From NCBI GenBank assembly GCA_014377485.1, contig JACMPM010000015.1, forward strand, positions 1-64,000: a stretch of 64,000 bases of DNA, in the 5' to 3' direction. Made by a program: the position numbers and the translations under genes. The notes beneath the pieces were generated by a model. The model had not been told where the DNA came from and searched no databases. It worked only from the letters and a program-made list of their open reading frames with translations. This document shows positions 51,511 through 60,390 of the stretch, piece by piece. Source of the stretch: Bacteriovorax sp. Lineage in GTDB: Bacteria > Bdellovibrionota > Bacteriovoracia > Bacteriovoracales > Bacteriovoracaceae. The stretch's first letter is position 1; every line of letters begins with the position of its first letter.

Positions 51511-52641
51511 CTAAGGATTTACTTTAGTATGGAATACGAATCCAGTTTCAGTTGCTTCAAGAACGACAGCTGCTTTTTTAGGGTTTCTATTTTGGTCCAT
51601 AGTTATAAGACCAGTTACACCTTGATAATTTTTCGTTTTTACTAGTTCAGCATTGATATCTGATGGCTTAGTAGATTTTGCTTTTTGAATAGCAGCGTTC
51701 ATGATTCCCACTGAATCGTATCCAAGAGCTGCAAATCCACCTGGTTTTACACCATATACTTTCGTATACTCTTTTACGAAATTTTGAACAATAGGATCTT
51801 TATCGTCTGGAGCAAAGTGATTAGAAATATAACTTCCTTTTACTGCAGAACCAGCGATTTCGAAAAGTTTTGGAGAATCCCAACCGTCACCACCCATGAA
51901 GGGAGCACTAATTCCTAGAGCGCGAGCTTGTTTAATAATAAGACCAACTTCAACGTAGTAACCTGGAACAAAAATAAAATCGGGATTTGCTCTTTTTACT
52001 TTTCTTAAAAGTGATTGAAAATCTGTGTCTTTCGCCACATAAGTTAACTCTTCATTTGAAGCTAATTTTCCACCAAGTTTAACAAATTCATCTGAAAAAG
52101 ATTTTGCTAAGCCTTTTGAATAGTCAGAAGTGTTTTCAACGAGGATTAATCCTTTTTTCTTTTTAAGAGTGTTTACAGCGAATTTCGCCATAACTACACC
52201 TTGGAAATCATCGGTAAAACAAGCGCGAGAAATATAATCTCCAACTTGGGTCACTTTTATATTAGTTGCAGTTGGTGTAATAAATGGAATTTTTGCTTCT
52301 TGAACGATAGGAGCAGAAGCTAGTGCTAAGGATGAAGTTGGCTCTCCGATCATTGCAGATATTTTATCGATGTTGATTAGTTTTCTTGTAGCGTTTGTAG
52401 ATTCGATAGCATCAGATTTATCATCTTCAATAACTAGTTCGAATTTTCTTCCGGCAGATTTTTTTAGTTTGTCGTAAGCAAGTTTAATACCATTAACATT
52501 TTCTTGCCCGAAAGTAGCAGTTGCACCAGTGATAGGTGAGACCACTCCAACTTTCAGCGTTTCAGCAGCAAAGATTGATTGAGACATGACCAAAGTCAGT
52601 AAAAATGCCCACAATTTGTGTGAAGGATTTTTTAATTTCAT
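51511..52641 (-). CDS. livK: Branched-chain amino-acid-binding periplasmic protein
   Basis: A 376-residue protein from the ATG at 52641, which has AAGGAG upstream; the longer frame to 52710 has no export signal. Signal peptide to about AFAAE (SQSIFAAE). The Peripla_BP_6 pattern is clear: LKVGVVSPITGATATFGQEN, DDKSDAIESTNATRKLI, GEPTSSLALA, PFITPTATN and GYDSVGIMNAAIQKAKS. It leads the livKHMGF operon. The actual ligand might be another amino acid. Confidence 0.93.
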   Translation of the reverse strand: MKLKNPSHKLWAFLLTLVMSQSIFAAETLKVGVVSPITGATATFGQENVNGIKLAYDKLKKSAGRKFELVIEDDKSDAIESTNATRKLINIDKISAMIGEPTSSLALASAPIVQEAKIPFITPTATNIKVTQVGDYISRACFTDDFQGVVMAKFAVNTLKKKKGLILVENTSDYSKGLAKSFSDEFVKLGGKLASNEELTYVAKDTDFQSLLRKVKRANPDFIFVPGYYVEVGLIIKQARALGISAPFMGGDGWDSPKLFEIAGSAVKGSYISNHFAPDDKDPIVQNFVKEYTKVYGVKPGGFAALGYDSVGIMNAAIQKAKSTKPSDINAELVKTKNYQGVTGLITMDQNRNPKKAAVVLEATETGFVFHTKVNP

Positions 52642-52864
52642 TAAGCGCTCCTTGTAAAATGAAGTATATAAACTAGGGTTTAAAAAATTATATAGTAAAT
52701 ACAGTAGCATCAGGAATCGTCTTGTAAAGTCATTTAGTCGAGTTTCGATTAGCTATTTAAGTCACTATAACTTTATGAATTATTGATGATAGGAAATATT
52801 CAGGTCATTCGAGCATATACTCTTTGAAGTCTCGATTATTGAACTCGAGCTCGTAGGGAGAATT

Positions 52865-53110
52865 ATGAACAAAGATGATTTTAAACAAACCTTGATTAAA
52901 CAGTATTCGGAAGTAATCGAGGTGATCATTCTCGAGAGTGAGTCCATATACCGCTCCCATATTGACTATAATGAATTGGATTTCAGAGTGCGTTCACTTA
53001 TTCAGGCAGCAAAAGTAGATGGCCTTGAAGAAACTGTTATTTGGGATATTCTTGAGCACCGTGTACCAGAATACATAAATTTTCTTAGTGGTATGAAAAT
53101 CGCAGCTTAA
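52865..53110 (+). CDS. Small protein of unknown function
   Basis: An 81-residue soluble, acidic, helical protein: MNKDDFKQTLIKQYSEVIEV, then ESIYRSHIDYNELDFRVRSL and VIWDILEHRVPEYINFLSGM. GGGAG lies upstream of the ATG. No cysteine, membrane segment or known motif. Divergent from the liv operon, convergent with the NamZ gene. Its size and hydrophobic pattern fit a compact helical bundle. Confidence 0.62.
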   Translation: MNKDDFKQTLIKQYSEVIEVIILESESIYRSHIDYNELDFRVRSLIQAAKVDGLEETVIWDILEHRVPEYINFLSGMKIAA

Positions 53111-53125
53111 TTTCTTATTTAATTA

Positions 53126-54316
53126 TCAGTACAGCAAAATATTCGCTCTCTCACCTAGAAAATGTTCATGGCCTTGGGTTTCAATCTTCTTAAGTTCAGA
53201 AAGCGACCCTAGGTGATCTACCCAGAGACGAACTTCATCTGTTCCGTTAATTAGATCGATGGCCAATTTATGAAATTCATACTCATATGGTTTCTCATGA
53301 AATTGAAATTCATTTCCTAGTTCGCGTTTAAATTCGCGACAAAGCATTTGAGAAACGCTCCAAGACTGAAATTTATGATTAATGGTGGGGTGAATATGAA
53401 CTCCACCACAATTTTTTCCCTGATGCTTTTGAAATGTAGGAAGAAAAATAACTGGTCGTAAATTAAATCCTTCTGACAATCCTTCTTCATTGAAGCGCTT
53501 CAACACTTTTTCACAAAAAGAAAATGATTCAATTCCAGGAAAGCCTGCCACTTCCAGAGGGCGCGTCGTGCCTCGTCCTTCCGAAACATTAGTACCTTCA
53601 AATAAAACCGTTCCCGCAAAAGTAATAGCTCCTTCCGGAGTTGGTAAATTTGGTGAAGGCAATACCCATGGAAGTTTTGTGTCTTGCCAGTACATTGAAC
53701 GCTTCCATCCTTCCATCTTAATGACTTCTAGATTGCAATCTGTCTTTAATATTTTTTTACCGTACATTCCGACTTCACCCATTGTCATGGAGTGACGTTG
53801 AGGAATTGGGTAGCGTCCCACAAAAGATTTATAATCAGCTTTCAGTACAGGTCCTTCGATCATTTCACCACCAACAGGATTAGGGCGATCGAGAACTAAT
53901 ATTTTTATATCTCTTCCCTGACATTTTTCCATCAATAGAGAAAGTGTCGAAATATATGTATAAACACGGGTGCCAACGTCTTGGAGATCGACAATTAAAG
54001 TGTCGAGACCTTCCAGCATTTCATCAGTAGGAGTTCTCGTTTCAGAATAGAGCGAATAAACCGGAATTTTAAAATAAGGATGTATATAGTGAGTGGTCTC
54101 GACCATATTGTCTTGAACGTCAGTGACGAATCCGTGTTGAGGTCCGAAAAGTTTTTTTAAACGATTACCAAAAACTTTCTGGAGAAGCATGACACCGGTA
54201 TTAAAATGCGAATCTATCGAAGCGCTATGACACAAATATCCAATATTACCTTTCACGTTATGTTGCAAATTTTTATCAGAAGTTAAACGTTCTAGTCCGG
54301 TAATTACTTTTGTCAT
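53126..54316 (-). CDS. namZ: Exo-beta-N-acetylmuramidase NamZ family (DUF1343)
   Basis: A 396-residue protein. The DUF1343 signatures are present: LFGPQHGFVTDVQDNM, PVYSLYSETRTPTDEML, VDLQDVGTRVYTYISTL, VLDRPNPVGG, PSPNLPTPEGAITFAGT and FEGTNVSEGRGTTRPLEV. The characterised member removes MurNAc from the non-reducing end of peptidoglycan fragments. No signal peptide is seen, so this copy probably acts in the cytoplasm in wall recycling, or on fragments taken up from outside. Confidence 0.9.
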   Translation of the reverse strand: MTKVITGLERLTSDKNLQHNVKGNIGYLCHSASIDSHFNTGVMLLQKVFGNRLKKLFGPQHGFVTDVQDNMVETTHYIHPYFKIPVYSLYSETRTPTDEMLEGLDTLIVDLQDVGTRVYTYISTLSLLMEKCQGRDIKILVLDRPNPVGGEMIEGPVLKADYKSFVGRYPIPQRHSMTMGEVGMYGKKILKTDCNLEVIKMEGWKRSMYWQDTKLPWVLPSPNLPTPEGAITFAGTVLFEGTNVSEGRGTTRPLEVAGFPGIESFSFCEKVLKRFNEEGLSEGFNLRPVIFLPTFQKHQGKNCGGVHIHPTINHKFQSWSVSQMLCREFKRELGNEFQFHEKPYEYEFHKLAIDLINGTDEVRLWVDHLGSLSELKKIETQGHEHFLGERANILLY

Positions 54317-54821
54317 TTATAGTTCCTAGATTCCTTCTGGCGAAAATTTTAATTATTATAATTTTGAGTTGTCGACTAATTATTGTAAAGCTAAAAAATT
54401 AAGTAGAGTAGAAGGCCTTACTATTAATTGATATGAAATTTATTCAAAATTTGTTCTATTTTAATTTTTTTAAAGAATCTTCTTTTCTTTTGGTTTCGAT
54501 GATCCGGATTTTTCCTTTTTATTTTCAAGATATTTATTAAAGTGAATAGAACAATATGTCGTTTATAATAAGGTTCGCTGAATTCAAGTCGATCCAATCT
54601 TTCTCGATTATTTAGCATAATCATTTGAATTCATATGCTCAGTTAATTGATTTTAGATAGTGGCCGAGTAAGTTCATTATTACACTATTTCTAAGTTTCA
54701 CGTGATAGTTATGAGTTGAAAAAATTCTAATGATTAAAAAACAAAATTACGTGATAGCAATGTCACGTTGCCTCTTGTGATCTTTGCTCTGCAGGGTAGG
54801 GTTATAAAATGGAGAATTTAT
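54317..54821. other. Intergenic region with repeated ACGTGATAG sites
   Basis: 505 bp without a convincing gene. A minus-strand frame at 54424-54624 (66 codons, very Lys/Arg-rich) has no RBS and is not accepted. ACGTGATAG occurs at 54700-54708 and 54749-54757. The second copy pairs with TCACGT at 54763-54768 to give ACGTGA-N8-TCACGT, ending 53 bp before the lipoprotein start at 54822. These look like regulator-binding sites for that gene. Confidence 0.4.
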
Positions 54822-55850
54822 ATGACTCACAAATCTAAACACAAATATGCTTTTTTAATCTCTGCTTTTTTAATTGCAACTCTAAGCTCATGCGGCGATT
54901 CAGGAAGTTCTACGAATAATTCAACTTCAGGAACTGCGTCTGGAAATCCAGGGATAGAAACTGGAGTCGAAGCCGGAACAACTCCACCGATTCAGACCTC
55001 AATAAGTTTTGACATAAATACTGATATACCTTTTCCAAGCGATAACCCCTGGAATCAGGATATTTCAAGCTCACCACTAGACCCCAATTCTGCAATGTAT
55101 ATAAATGCTCTCGGTACAACTCAAACTTTGCACCCAGCTTTTGGAACAGTATGGGATGGAGCTCCTAATGGGCAAGCATTTGTTGTCGTCAGTGGTACGC
55201 AGAAAAAAGTTCCAATGAGTTTTTATTACCAAAGTGATCCTGGTCCTTACCCAATTCCAGCAGATGCTCCTATTCAAGGTGGACCAAATTCAACAGGGGA
55301 TCGACACGTCATTGTTATCGATAAAGACAATGGTCTTCTGTATGAAATCTGGGACGCTCATCCAGATGGATCTGGTGGATGGAATGCTGGTTCTGGAGCG
55401 ATCTTTAATTTACATTCGAATGGACTTAGACCAGCGGGCTGGACTTCGGCCGACGCTGCCGGGTTACCGATTTATCCAGGCCTCATTCGTTACCAGGAAG
55501 TTAGTGTCCAAAAAGTAATTCGACACGCTATTCGTTTTACAGCTGATAGAACTACAAGTGGATATGTTTATCCTGCCCGCCATTTCGCCGGAATTAGTGA
55601 TCCTACTCTTCCACCAATGGGTATGAGAGTAAGACTAAAGGCCAATTATGATATTTCGGGATTTTCCCCAAATAATAAAGTTATTCTCACAGCAATGAAA
55701 AAGTATGGAATGATTTTAGCGGACAACGGAGTGAGCTGGCAGTTTAGCGGTGAACCCAGTCCAAATTGGGATGATAACGAGCTTCATGATCTTAGAAGAG
55801 TTCCAGGTAGCGCATTTGAAGTCGTTGAGATGGGAGCTATTCAACGTTAA
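54822..55850 (+). CDS. Secreted lipoprotein of unknown function
   Basis: A 342-residue protein from the ATG at 54822, with GGAG upstream; the frame opens earlier without a signal. The lipobox is TLSSC (Cys24), followed by a Ser/Thr/Asn/Gly-rich linker (about 25-60). The globular part has FPSDNPWNQDISSSPLDPNS, YEIWDAHPDGSGGWNAGSGA, GWTSADAAGLPIYPGLIRY, HAIRFTADRT and SGYVYPARHFAG. These blocks recur in uncharacterised secreted proteins of several phyla, sometimes near carbohydrate-active enzymes. The His/Asp-rich motifs hint at a catalytic domain, but I cannot name it. Confidence 0.7.
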   Translation: MTHKSKHKYAFLISAFLIATLSSCGDSGSSTNNSTSGTASGNPGIETGVEAGTTPPIQTSISFDINTDIPFPSDNPWNQDISSSPLDPNSAMYINALGTTQTLHPAFGTVWDGAPNGQAFVVVSGTQKKVPMSFYYQSDPGPYPIPADAPIQGGPNSTGDRHVIVIDKDNGLLYEIWDAHPDGSGGWNAGSGAIFNLHSNGLRPAGWTSADAAGLPIYPGLIRYQEVSVQKVIRHAIRFTADRTTSGYVYPARHFAGISDPTLPPMGMRVRLKANYDISGFSPNNKVILTAMKKYGMILADNGVSWQFSGEPSPNWDDNELHDLRRVPGSAFEVVEMGAIQR

Positions 55851-55873
55851 AATAATACTGGAATAATCGTAAA

Positions 55874-56935
55874 CTAATTCCACCCCTTGCTGAAAAAATT
55901 TTTCAAATTTACTTTTTTAACTTTAAAAATATCTTTCGGCTTACCAGTTTTCAAATCAATCTCGGTAGATGTATATAATTTGGTAATTTTCCCTGTTTTA
56001 TCAATTTCATAAACACTACCTCCGTTAGTAATATCACTAAAAAGTATCTTTTGATCTTCTATCATTTGAACACTTCCGCAGCATCCAGAATACATCTTGG
56101 ATTCGGACAATTTTGGAGGATATTGCCAAATTAATTGAAGTGAGAAAAGATCAAAAATTTGAAGAGCAGTTCTCGATTTCTCTGGAAACTGATTGCGATA
56201 AAGAAGCAGTTCTCCATGCTCGGTAACTTGAGCATCATGAAAGTCTATGTTCTGAGAAGGATCAATTTTAACAGCTTTTAATAATTTTAAATGTCGATTG
56301 AAAAAAAGTACAAGTGATACACCTGCACTAATAATTAAATTCCCCTCGCTCATTTCACTATGATTAGAATATCCATATTTATTTATAGGGATGAGATTGA
56401 TAGAGTTGAAATGCAAAAATTGATGTTTTGCTTTTTCTTTATAATTTCCCCAGGAGTTTGGCTGATTATTTTTATCATAAATCCAGCCTGCACTGCTTTC
56501 GAGTTCATCCGCATGTTTAAAACTACTCCATTCGGCAATAACTTTAGAACTTTGAATATCTATACTTACAACTTTATCAAACCTAGTCAGCTCTCCTCTA
56601 AATGACTGATAATCATTCCCAAGCATGTATAAAACTAATTCATCGTTAGACATTTGAATGTGGTGATGCGAATCAATTTTTTTGGTCCAAATTAATTCAT
56701 TCTTATTTGTGTAATAATCAATTTGATCTTTTTGTGCCATGATGATTGACCCATTTTTCAAAAAAAGACAATCAAATCCATTAAAGGCGTTAACCAGCTC
56801 AAAATCTAAATTATAAATCTGACACCCAATTTTATAATGAGTATAGGTAGGTTCTTTATGTAGAAGTATTGCTTTATAGGCAAAAAAGATAAAAGAACAA
56901 GCTGCAAAAAGTAATATAAAATATTTTTTTTTCAT
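55874..56935 (-). CDS. Arylsulfotransferase-like beta-propeller protein
   Basis: A 353-residue protein with an N-terminal hydrophobic anchor (about 5-23). Repeated strands with WTKKIDSHHHIQMSNDELVL, NIDFHDAQVTEHGELLLYRN, FDLFSLQLIWQYPP and GSVQMIEDQKILFSDITNGG follow. The order of histidine motif, ...L.NGN.L.. strands and ...GSVYEID is that of the arylsulfotransferase-like (ASST) propeller, or a related PQQ-like propeller. A catalytic His is not certain. Probably periplasmic. Converges with the lipoprotein gene. Confidence 0.55.
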   Translation of the reverse strand: MKKKYFILLFAACSFIFFAYKAILLHKEPTYTHYKIGCQIYNLDFELVNAFNGFDCLFLKNGSIIMAQKDQIDYYTNKNELIWTKKIDSHHHIQMSNDELVLYMLGNDYQSFRGELTRFDKVVSIDIQSSKVIAEWSSFKHADELESSAGWIYDKNNQPNSWGNYKEKAKHQFLHFNSINLIPINKYGYSNHSEMSEGNLIISAGVSLVLFFNRHLKLLKAVKIDPSQNIDFHDAQVTEHGELLLYRNQFPEKSRTALQIFDLFSLQLIWQYPPKLSESKMYSGCCGSVQMIEDQKILFSDITNGGSVYEIDKTGKITKLYTSTEIDLKTGKPKDIFKVKKVNLKNFFSKGWN

Positions 56936-57017
56936 GTAATTAAATTCTAGCTTTCGTATTGAATCTTATTTTAACAAGATTTTTAAAAAAGTGTAAAAAT
57001 ATAAACTACATAGTTAC

Positions 57018-57251
57018 ATGGTCGGTCTTTTAAATAAGTATTTTAACCACGCATTCGTAAAAAACCCATATTATATATTAAAAGCATTCGGATGTTTAAA
57101 AAATGAAAAAGAATGTGAAGGATTAGGTAGTTTTGAATTTGAATCAGAAATGTGGCAAGATGTCGCTAAATAGTTGGATGCCTTTTTTGAAGCGAGAGCT
57201 TTATTTGAAGGTGAATTTGAACTTGATTCTAAGAGCAGAGTTACGAAATAG
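57018..57251 (+). pseudogene. Small 'FVKNP' protein gene with in-frame TAG
   Basis: ATG 57018 opens MVGLLNKYFNHAFVKNPYYI, LKAFGCLKNEKECEGLGSFE and FESEMWQDVAK, then TAG at 57171. The same frame continues LDAFFEARALFEGEFELDSK to TAG at 57249. Composition stays protein-like across the stop, so it is probably a broken 77-codon gene; a 51-residue product is also possible. No good RBS is seen. A second relic with KYxxxxFVKNP lies at 58895-59014. Otherwise 56936-57333 shows nothing. Confidence 0.45.
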
Positions 57252-57333
57252 CTCATGTTTTAATTAATAGCTTGTTGTCTGGCAAATGTTTGTCTACTTT
57301 ATTTTTATCTTACAATGACCGATAATGGGACTT

Positions 57334-57882
57334 ATGGAAAAAAAAAACAATACCTATCGTTCTCAGATTTTGTTTATCGGTCTGACGACTGCTGAAATGA
57401 TGAACGTCGAAACGGTATTTAATCGTTATAGTGTTTTTTACAAAGATACTATGTCGAAATTCAATAGATTTGATAACTACGATTTAATTTGCCTCACTGA
57501 AGCAGAATATGTAATGAAAGGTCACCACCTGGCTGAAATAAAAATTCCATTTTTTGTTATAGGCGAAGAAAGTGTCAAGGGATGCGCTGGTATAATCAAA
57601 CGATCAGAGTTTATTAGATTGTGGCTAGAGACCGTTAAACAAATTCTACCTCCTGCAAAAACACCTGAAATTGAAAAAATAATGATTGGTTCAGTTGTGC
57701 GCGCTAAGTCAATGCCTCTTTTTGGAAAGGGCGTGGTGACTGCATTTGTAACCGAGAGTGAGGTGTTGGTAAAATTTCCGACAACAAATCTTCTGTCAAA
57801 GGATATGGCGATCAAGTGTCATTTGTCTCAACTGCAGAACTTAGGCAAACTAGAAGACTTAGCAAAAAAGTTAGTTAATTAA
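57334..57882 (+). CDS. Two-domain protein of unknown function (Rossmann-like plus SH3-like)
   Basis: A 182-residue protein from ATG 57334 (an in-frame ATG three codons earlier at 57325 is an alternative). Residues 1-105 have the strand-helix pattern of a receiver-like fold: RSQILFIGLTTAEMMNVETV, YDLICLTEAEYVM, IPFFVIGEES. The phospho-acceptor Asp and the acidic pair are absent. The C-terminal part, IGSVVRAKSMPLFGKGVVTA then SEVLVKFPT, reads like an SH3/CarD-tudor barrel. It lies 18 bp before the next small gene on the same strand. Possibly a regulator that binds protein or nucleic acid. Confidence 0.6.
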   Translation: MEKKNNTYRSQILFIGLTTAEMMNVETVFNRYSVFYKDTMSKFNRFDNYDLICLTEAEYVMKGHHLAEIKIPFFVIGEESVKGCAGIIKRSEFIRLWLETVKQILPPAKTPEIEKIMIGSVVRAKSMPLFGKGVVTAFVTESEVLVKFPTTNLLSKDMAIKCHLSQLQNLGKLEDLAKKLVN

Positions 57883-57900
57883 ATTTATCTTGGAGATGAA

Positions 57901-58206
57901 ATGAAAAAGGTGCAACTACTAAACGAGACGGGGCTTATTTCAGACGAAGCTGTTGAATCGCTAATAAAGCGGGCACCGGATGTATCTTGTCAATGCCCAG
58001 GACATTTGATAAAAATTTTCCGAAGCATTCAGGCCTTCACTGAATATCAAAAAAATTGTATCAATGCCAAACCACAAGATGAGCTTATTCATAAATGGCT
58101 TGAGTCTACTAGCTTAAACTTAGAACACATTCTCTCTAATTCCATAATCACCTTGGCAAGAATGGAAGGAATGATCGACAAGAATAACCAGATAATCGAA
58201 GATTAA
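57901..58206 (+). CDS. Small protein with CQCPGHL motif
   Basis: A 101-residue helical protein. It begins MKKVQLLNETGLISDEAVES and has APDVSCQCPGHLIKIFRSIQ, then AFTEYQKNCINAKPQDELIH and a helical C-terminus. The CxCP-x-HL arrangement with a later Cys could bind a metal. Similar short CxCP-HL proteins occur in other Gram-negative bacteria, but I cannot name a function. GGAG lies upstream, and it is probably cotranscribed with the gene at 57334. Confidence 0.6.
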   Translation: MKKVQLLNETGLISDEAVESLIKRAPDVSCQCPGHLIKIFRSIQAFTEYQKNCINAKPQDELIHKWLESTSLNLEHILSNSIITLARMEGMIDKNNQIIED

Positions 58207-58291
58207 ACTTCACATTTCATTTCAAAAAAGAGGCAGAGAGATCGGTATTGCATTTTGTGAGAAAGGTAGTCTGATTTATCCTACAGTCTGA

Positions 58292-58759
58292 CTACGCTTC
58301 CACCAGAATGCTGTCGCTAATATTTACGAGGGTGAACTCGTTGAACATTATTTTTTTACCAGCTATTTCAATTGAAGCTTCAAAGCGAAAAGAGTTATCA
58401 ATATTTTGTAAAAGCTTCACTTTGATATCAAGAATGTCATCTGGACGAGCGAATGTTTTAAATTTTGAATTGTGTATGGCCCTTAATACTCCTAGTGCGT
58501 GTCCCTTTGTTTTTTCCGAGTCGTAGTCTGGAACGGGTGAGTAGTGCTCAGCCAAAAGTGCACCGGCCGCTTGAGTAGTCATTTCTTGCAACATGGCACC
58601 GGGAACTACTGGCGCGTGAGGGAAATGACCTTGAAGGTAATGCTCACTTAGTTTACAAACTTTCCTAGCATGAATGTATTGATAAGAATGTTCTATAATC
58701 TCGTCAATCATTAAATAAGGTGGTCTTTGATGAAGTCTTTTAAAAATATTAAAGGTCAT
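58292..58759 (-). CDS. FabZ-like (3R)-hydroxyacyl-ACP dehydratase
   Basis: A 155-residue hot-dog-fold protein. The catalytic region YLQGHFPHAPVVPGAMLQEM contains H45 and E59, with TTQAAGALLAEHY after; the Glu in place of Asp is FabZ-like rather than FabA-like. The N-terminus HQRPPYLMIDEIIEH also fits. It should dehydrate beta-hydroxyacyl thioesters in fatty-acid or related lipid synthesis. No lpx or fab genes lie nearby, so it may be a second copy for a special lipid. Confidence 0.82.
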   Translation of the reverse strand: MTFNIFKRLHQRPPYLMIDEIIEHSYQYIHARKVCKLSEHYLQGHFPHAPVVPGAMLQEMTTQAAGALLAEHYSPVPDYDSEKTKGHALGVLRAIHNSKFKTFARPDDILDIKVKLLQNIDNSFRFEASIEIAGKKIMFNEFTLVNISDSILVEA

Positions 58760-58894
58760 AAAAGTTAGCTCCAGATTTTATTTTTTAAATAATCAGTGAT
58801 CTCTAATTGAGAATATTTTAGAACGTAAAAATGGTATCCGCCAAAAGAGATCTTTAAAATAATGGTCACTCCAAACTTGGCGCTAAAGACTTAA

Positions 58895-59014
58895 ATAAGA
58901 CATCTCAAATATACTAAACAGGTATTCGTAAAAAATCCCTTAATAAATATTACTATAGCCGCCAAACGCGTTTCATTTCTCTACAAAGAGGATTTAACTT
59001 CTAGTCCTATCTAA
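58895..59014 (+). pseudogene. Relic of a second 'FVKNP' protein gene
   Basis: After a TAA at 58892, the frame reads IRHLKYTKQVFVKNPLINIT, IAAKRVSFLYKEDLTSSPI, then TAA at 59012. The LKYxxxxFVKNPxxxI part resembles the start of the broken gene at 57018 (NKYFNHAFVKNPYYI), and flanking DNA also matches (ATTCGTAAAAAA shared). No ATG, GTG or TTG start is present, so this is a decayed fragment. The family is unknown to me. Confidence 0.4.
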
Positions 59015-59019
59015 AATAT

Positions 59020-60390
59020 TTATTTCAATTTTTTTAAATGCCTAGCAAAAGACTTCATAACTATTAAGTGAACTATCGCTTGAGTATATTTATAAACAAT
59101 CCACGGAAGCGCAGGACGAAAATCATGAATACCAGCTATAATATATTTTTTTTCTAAAACTTCACGAAATTCTAAACGTGCTCTGGTTTGTTTAGCGGCA
59201 AATAATCCACCTTTTATATAAAGAAGTTGCCTATCACTTGTGCTTCGATCAATTGATTTTTCCAAGAGCAACAAAGTGATCTTTGGATGAAGAAAATAAA
59301 ATGTGCAAAGTCGATTACGGACTTTTGTCTTAATAATAAAAGAGAAAAATCCTGGTAACCATTTAAAGTATTCATCAGCGACCCAAGCTGCATCTCTTCC
59401 CCGCGGAAGTGGAAGTCTTTGAACTGAACGGACATGTTTTGGTGCTTTAAGAACAACTGGTGTTTGGAAAGCATGAACCTCTTCTTCTTTTTTTGAAACC
59501 AAACGGGCAATGGATTCTTCAATTGGTGTTGCTGTTAATTCTAAAAAGGGAAATCGCGCTTCATCACGCACGAGCATTGAATGCCGCAAACTTTGCACTA
59601 ATGGGTAGACAAGGGCTTTGGGAGCTCCAGTAATTAAAGTTACCCATAGCCAAGACAGTGTTGGATAAAAAATATTGATGCTAAAAAATGGAAGTTTTTT
59701 ATTTAAAATATCTGCTGTTAATTTCATCATTTGTTGATAAGAGAGAATTTTATTTCCACCTACATCCCAAGTTTTACCTTGCACGGCTGGATCGCTGATA
59801 CATTTTTTGAAAACTAAAATCAGATCGTTCAAATCGATAGGTTGCGCCAGTGTTTTTGTCCAACTTGGACACAACATAACGGGTAATCTCTCAACTAATC
59901 TTCTCATGATAACAAAAGAAGAACCACCTTCGCCTAAAACCATTCCCGCTCGCAAAATAGTTAATTCAGGTGTTGTGTTTCTTAGACATTCCTCTACTTC
60001 CAAACGACTTTTTAAATGCCAAGATAGATTACTTTGATCACGAGGAAGTAATCCCCCTAGATAAATAATATGAGAAATATTATTTATCTTTGCCGCCCTG
60101 GCAAAATTATCGGCCAAGATTAAATCTAAATCATAAAAAGTTCCTTGAACTAAAGAGGCAGAGGGAAGCATTGAATGAACTAAATAAACGGCTTGATCAC
60201 AGCCTTGCATAGATTCTGCAATATCTTTTAGAGAAAAAAGATCTGCTTGCCTCCACTCCAATCTAGAGTGAAGAACATTATTTTTTTGACGAGAAAGAGC
60301 GACGATGCTTAGACTAGTATCAGCTTCTAAACTTTTTATAAGTGCTTTCCCAACAAAACCTGAGGCACCAGCAATGAGTATTCTTGACAC
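59020..60390 (-). CDS. SDR-family NAD(P)-binding protein with DUF2867-like C-terminus
   Basis: A 456-residue protein. I favour the GTG at 60390, which has TTGGAG nine bases upstream; a GTG at 60426 is the alternative. The N-terminal 210 residues are an extended/atypical SDR domain: RILIAGASGFVGKALIKSLE, CDQAVYLVHSMLPS, SHIIYLGGLLP. The C-terminal part has SVQRLPLPRGRDAAWVADEY and FKWLPGFFSFIIKT, matching DUF2867 associated with such SDRs. It lacks a canonical YxxxK, so oxidoreductase activity is unproven. Confidence 0.75.
   Translation of the reverse strand: MSRILIAGASGFVGKALIKSLEADTSLSIVALSRQKNNVLHSRLEWRQADLFSLKDIAESMQGCDQAVYLVHSMLPSASLVQGTFYDLDLILADNFARAAKINNISHIIYLGGLLPRDQSNLSWHLKSRLEVEECLRNTTPELTILRAGMVLGEGGSSFVIMRRLVERLPVMLCPSWTKTLAQPIDLNDLILVFKKCISDPAVQGKTWDVGGNKILSYQQMMKLTADILNKKLPFFSINIFYPTLSWLWVTLITGAPKALVYPLVQSLRHSMLVRDEARFPFLELTATPIEESIARLVSKKEEEVHAFQTPVVLKAPKHVRSVQRLPLPRGRDAAWVADEYFKWLPGFFSFIIKTKVRNRLCTFYFLHPKITLLLLEKSIDRSTSDRQLLYIKGGLFAAKQTRARLEFREVLEKKYIIAGIHDFRPALPWIVYKYTQAIVHLIVMKSFARHLKKLK

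Noticed and set aside
54424-54624. 66-codon minus-strand frame in a gene-free stretch
   Set aside because: No RBS, extreme Lys/Arg content and AT-rich repeats; nothing supports coding.
21411-57173. Stop-codon reassignment or general readthrough
   Set aside because: The interrupting codons include both TAA and TAG, and all large genes end normally at these codons; decay of single genes is simpler.
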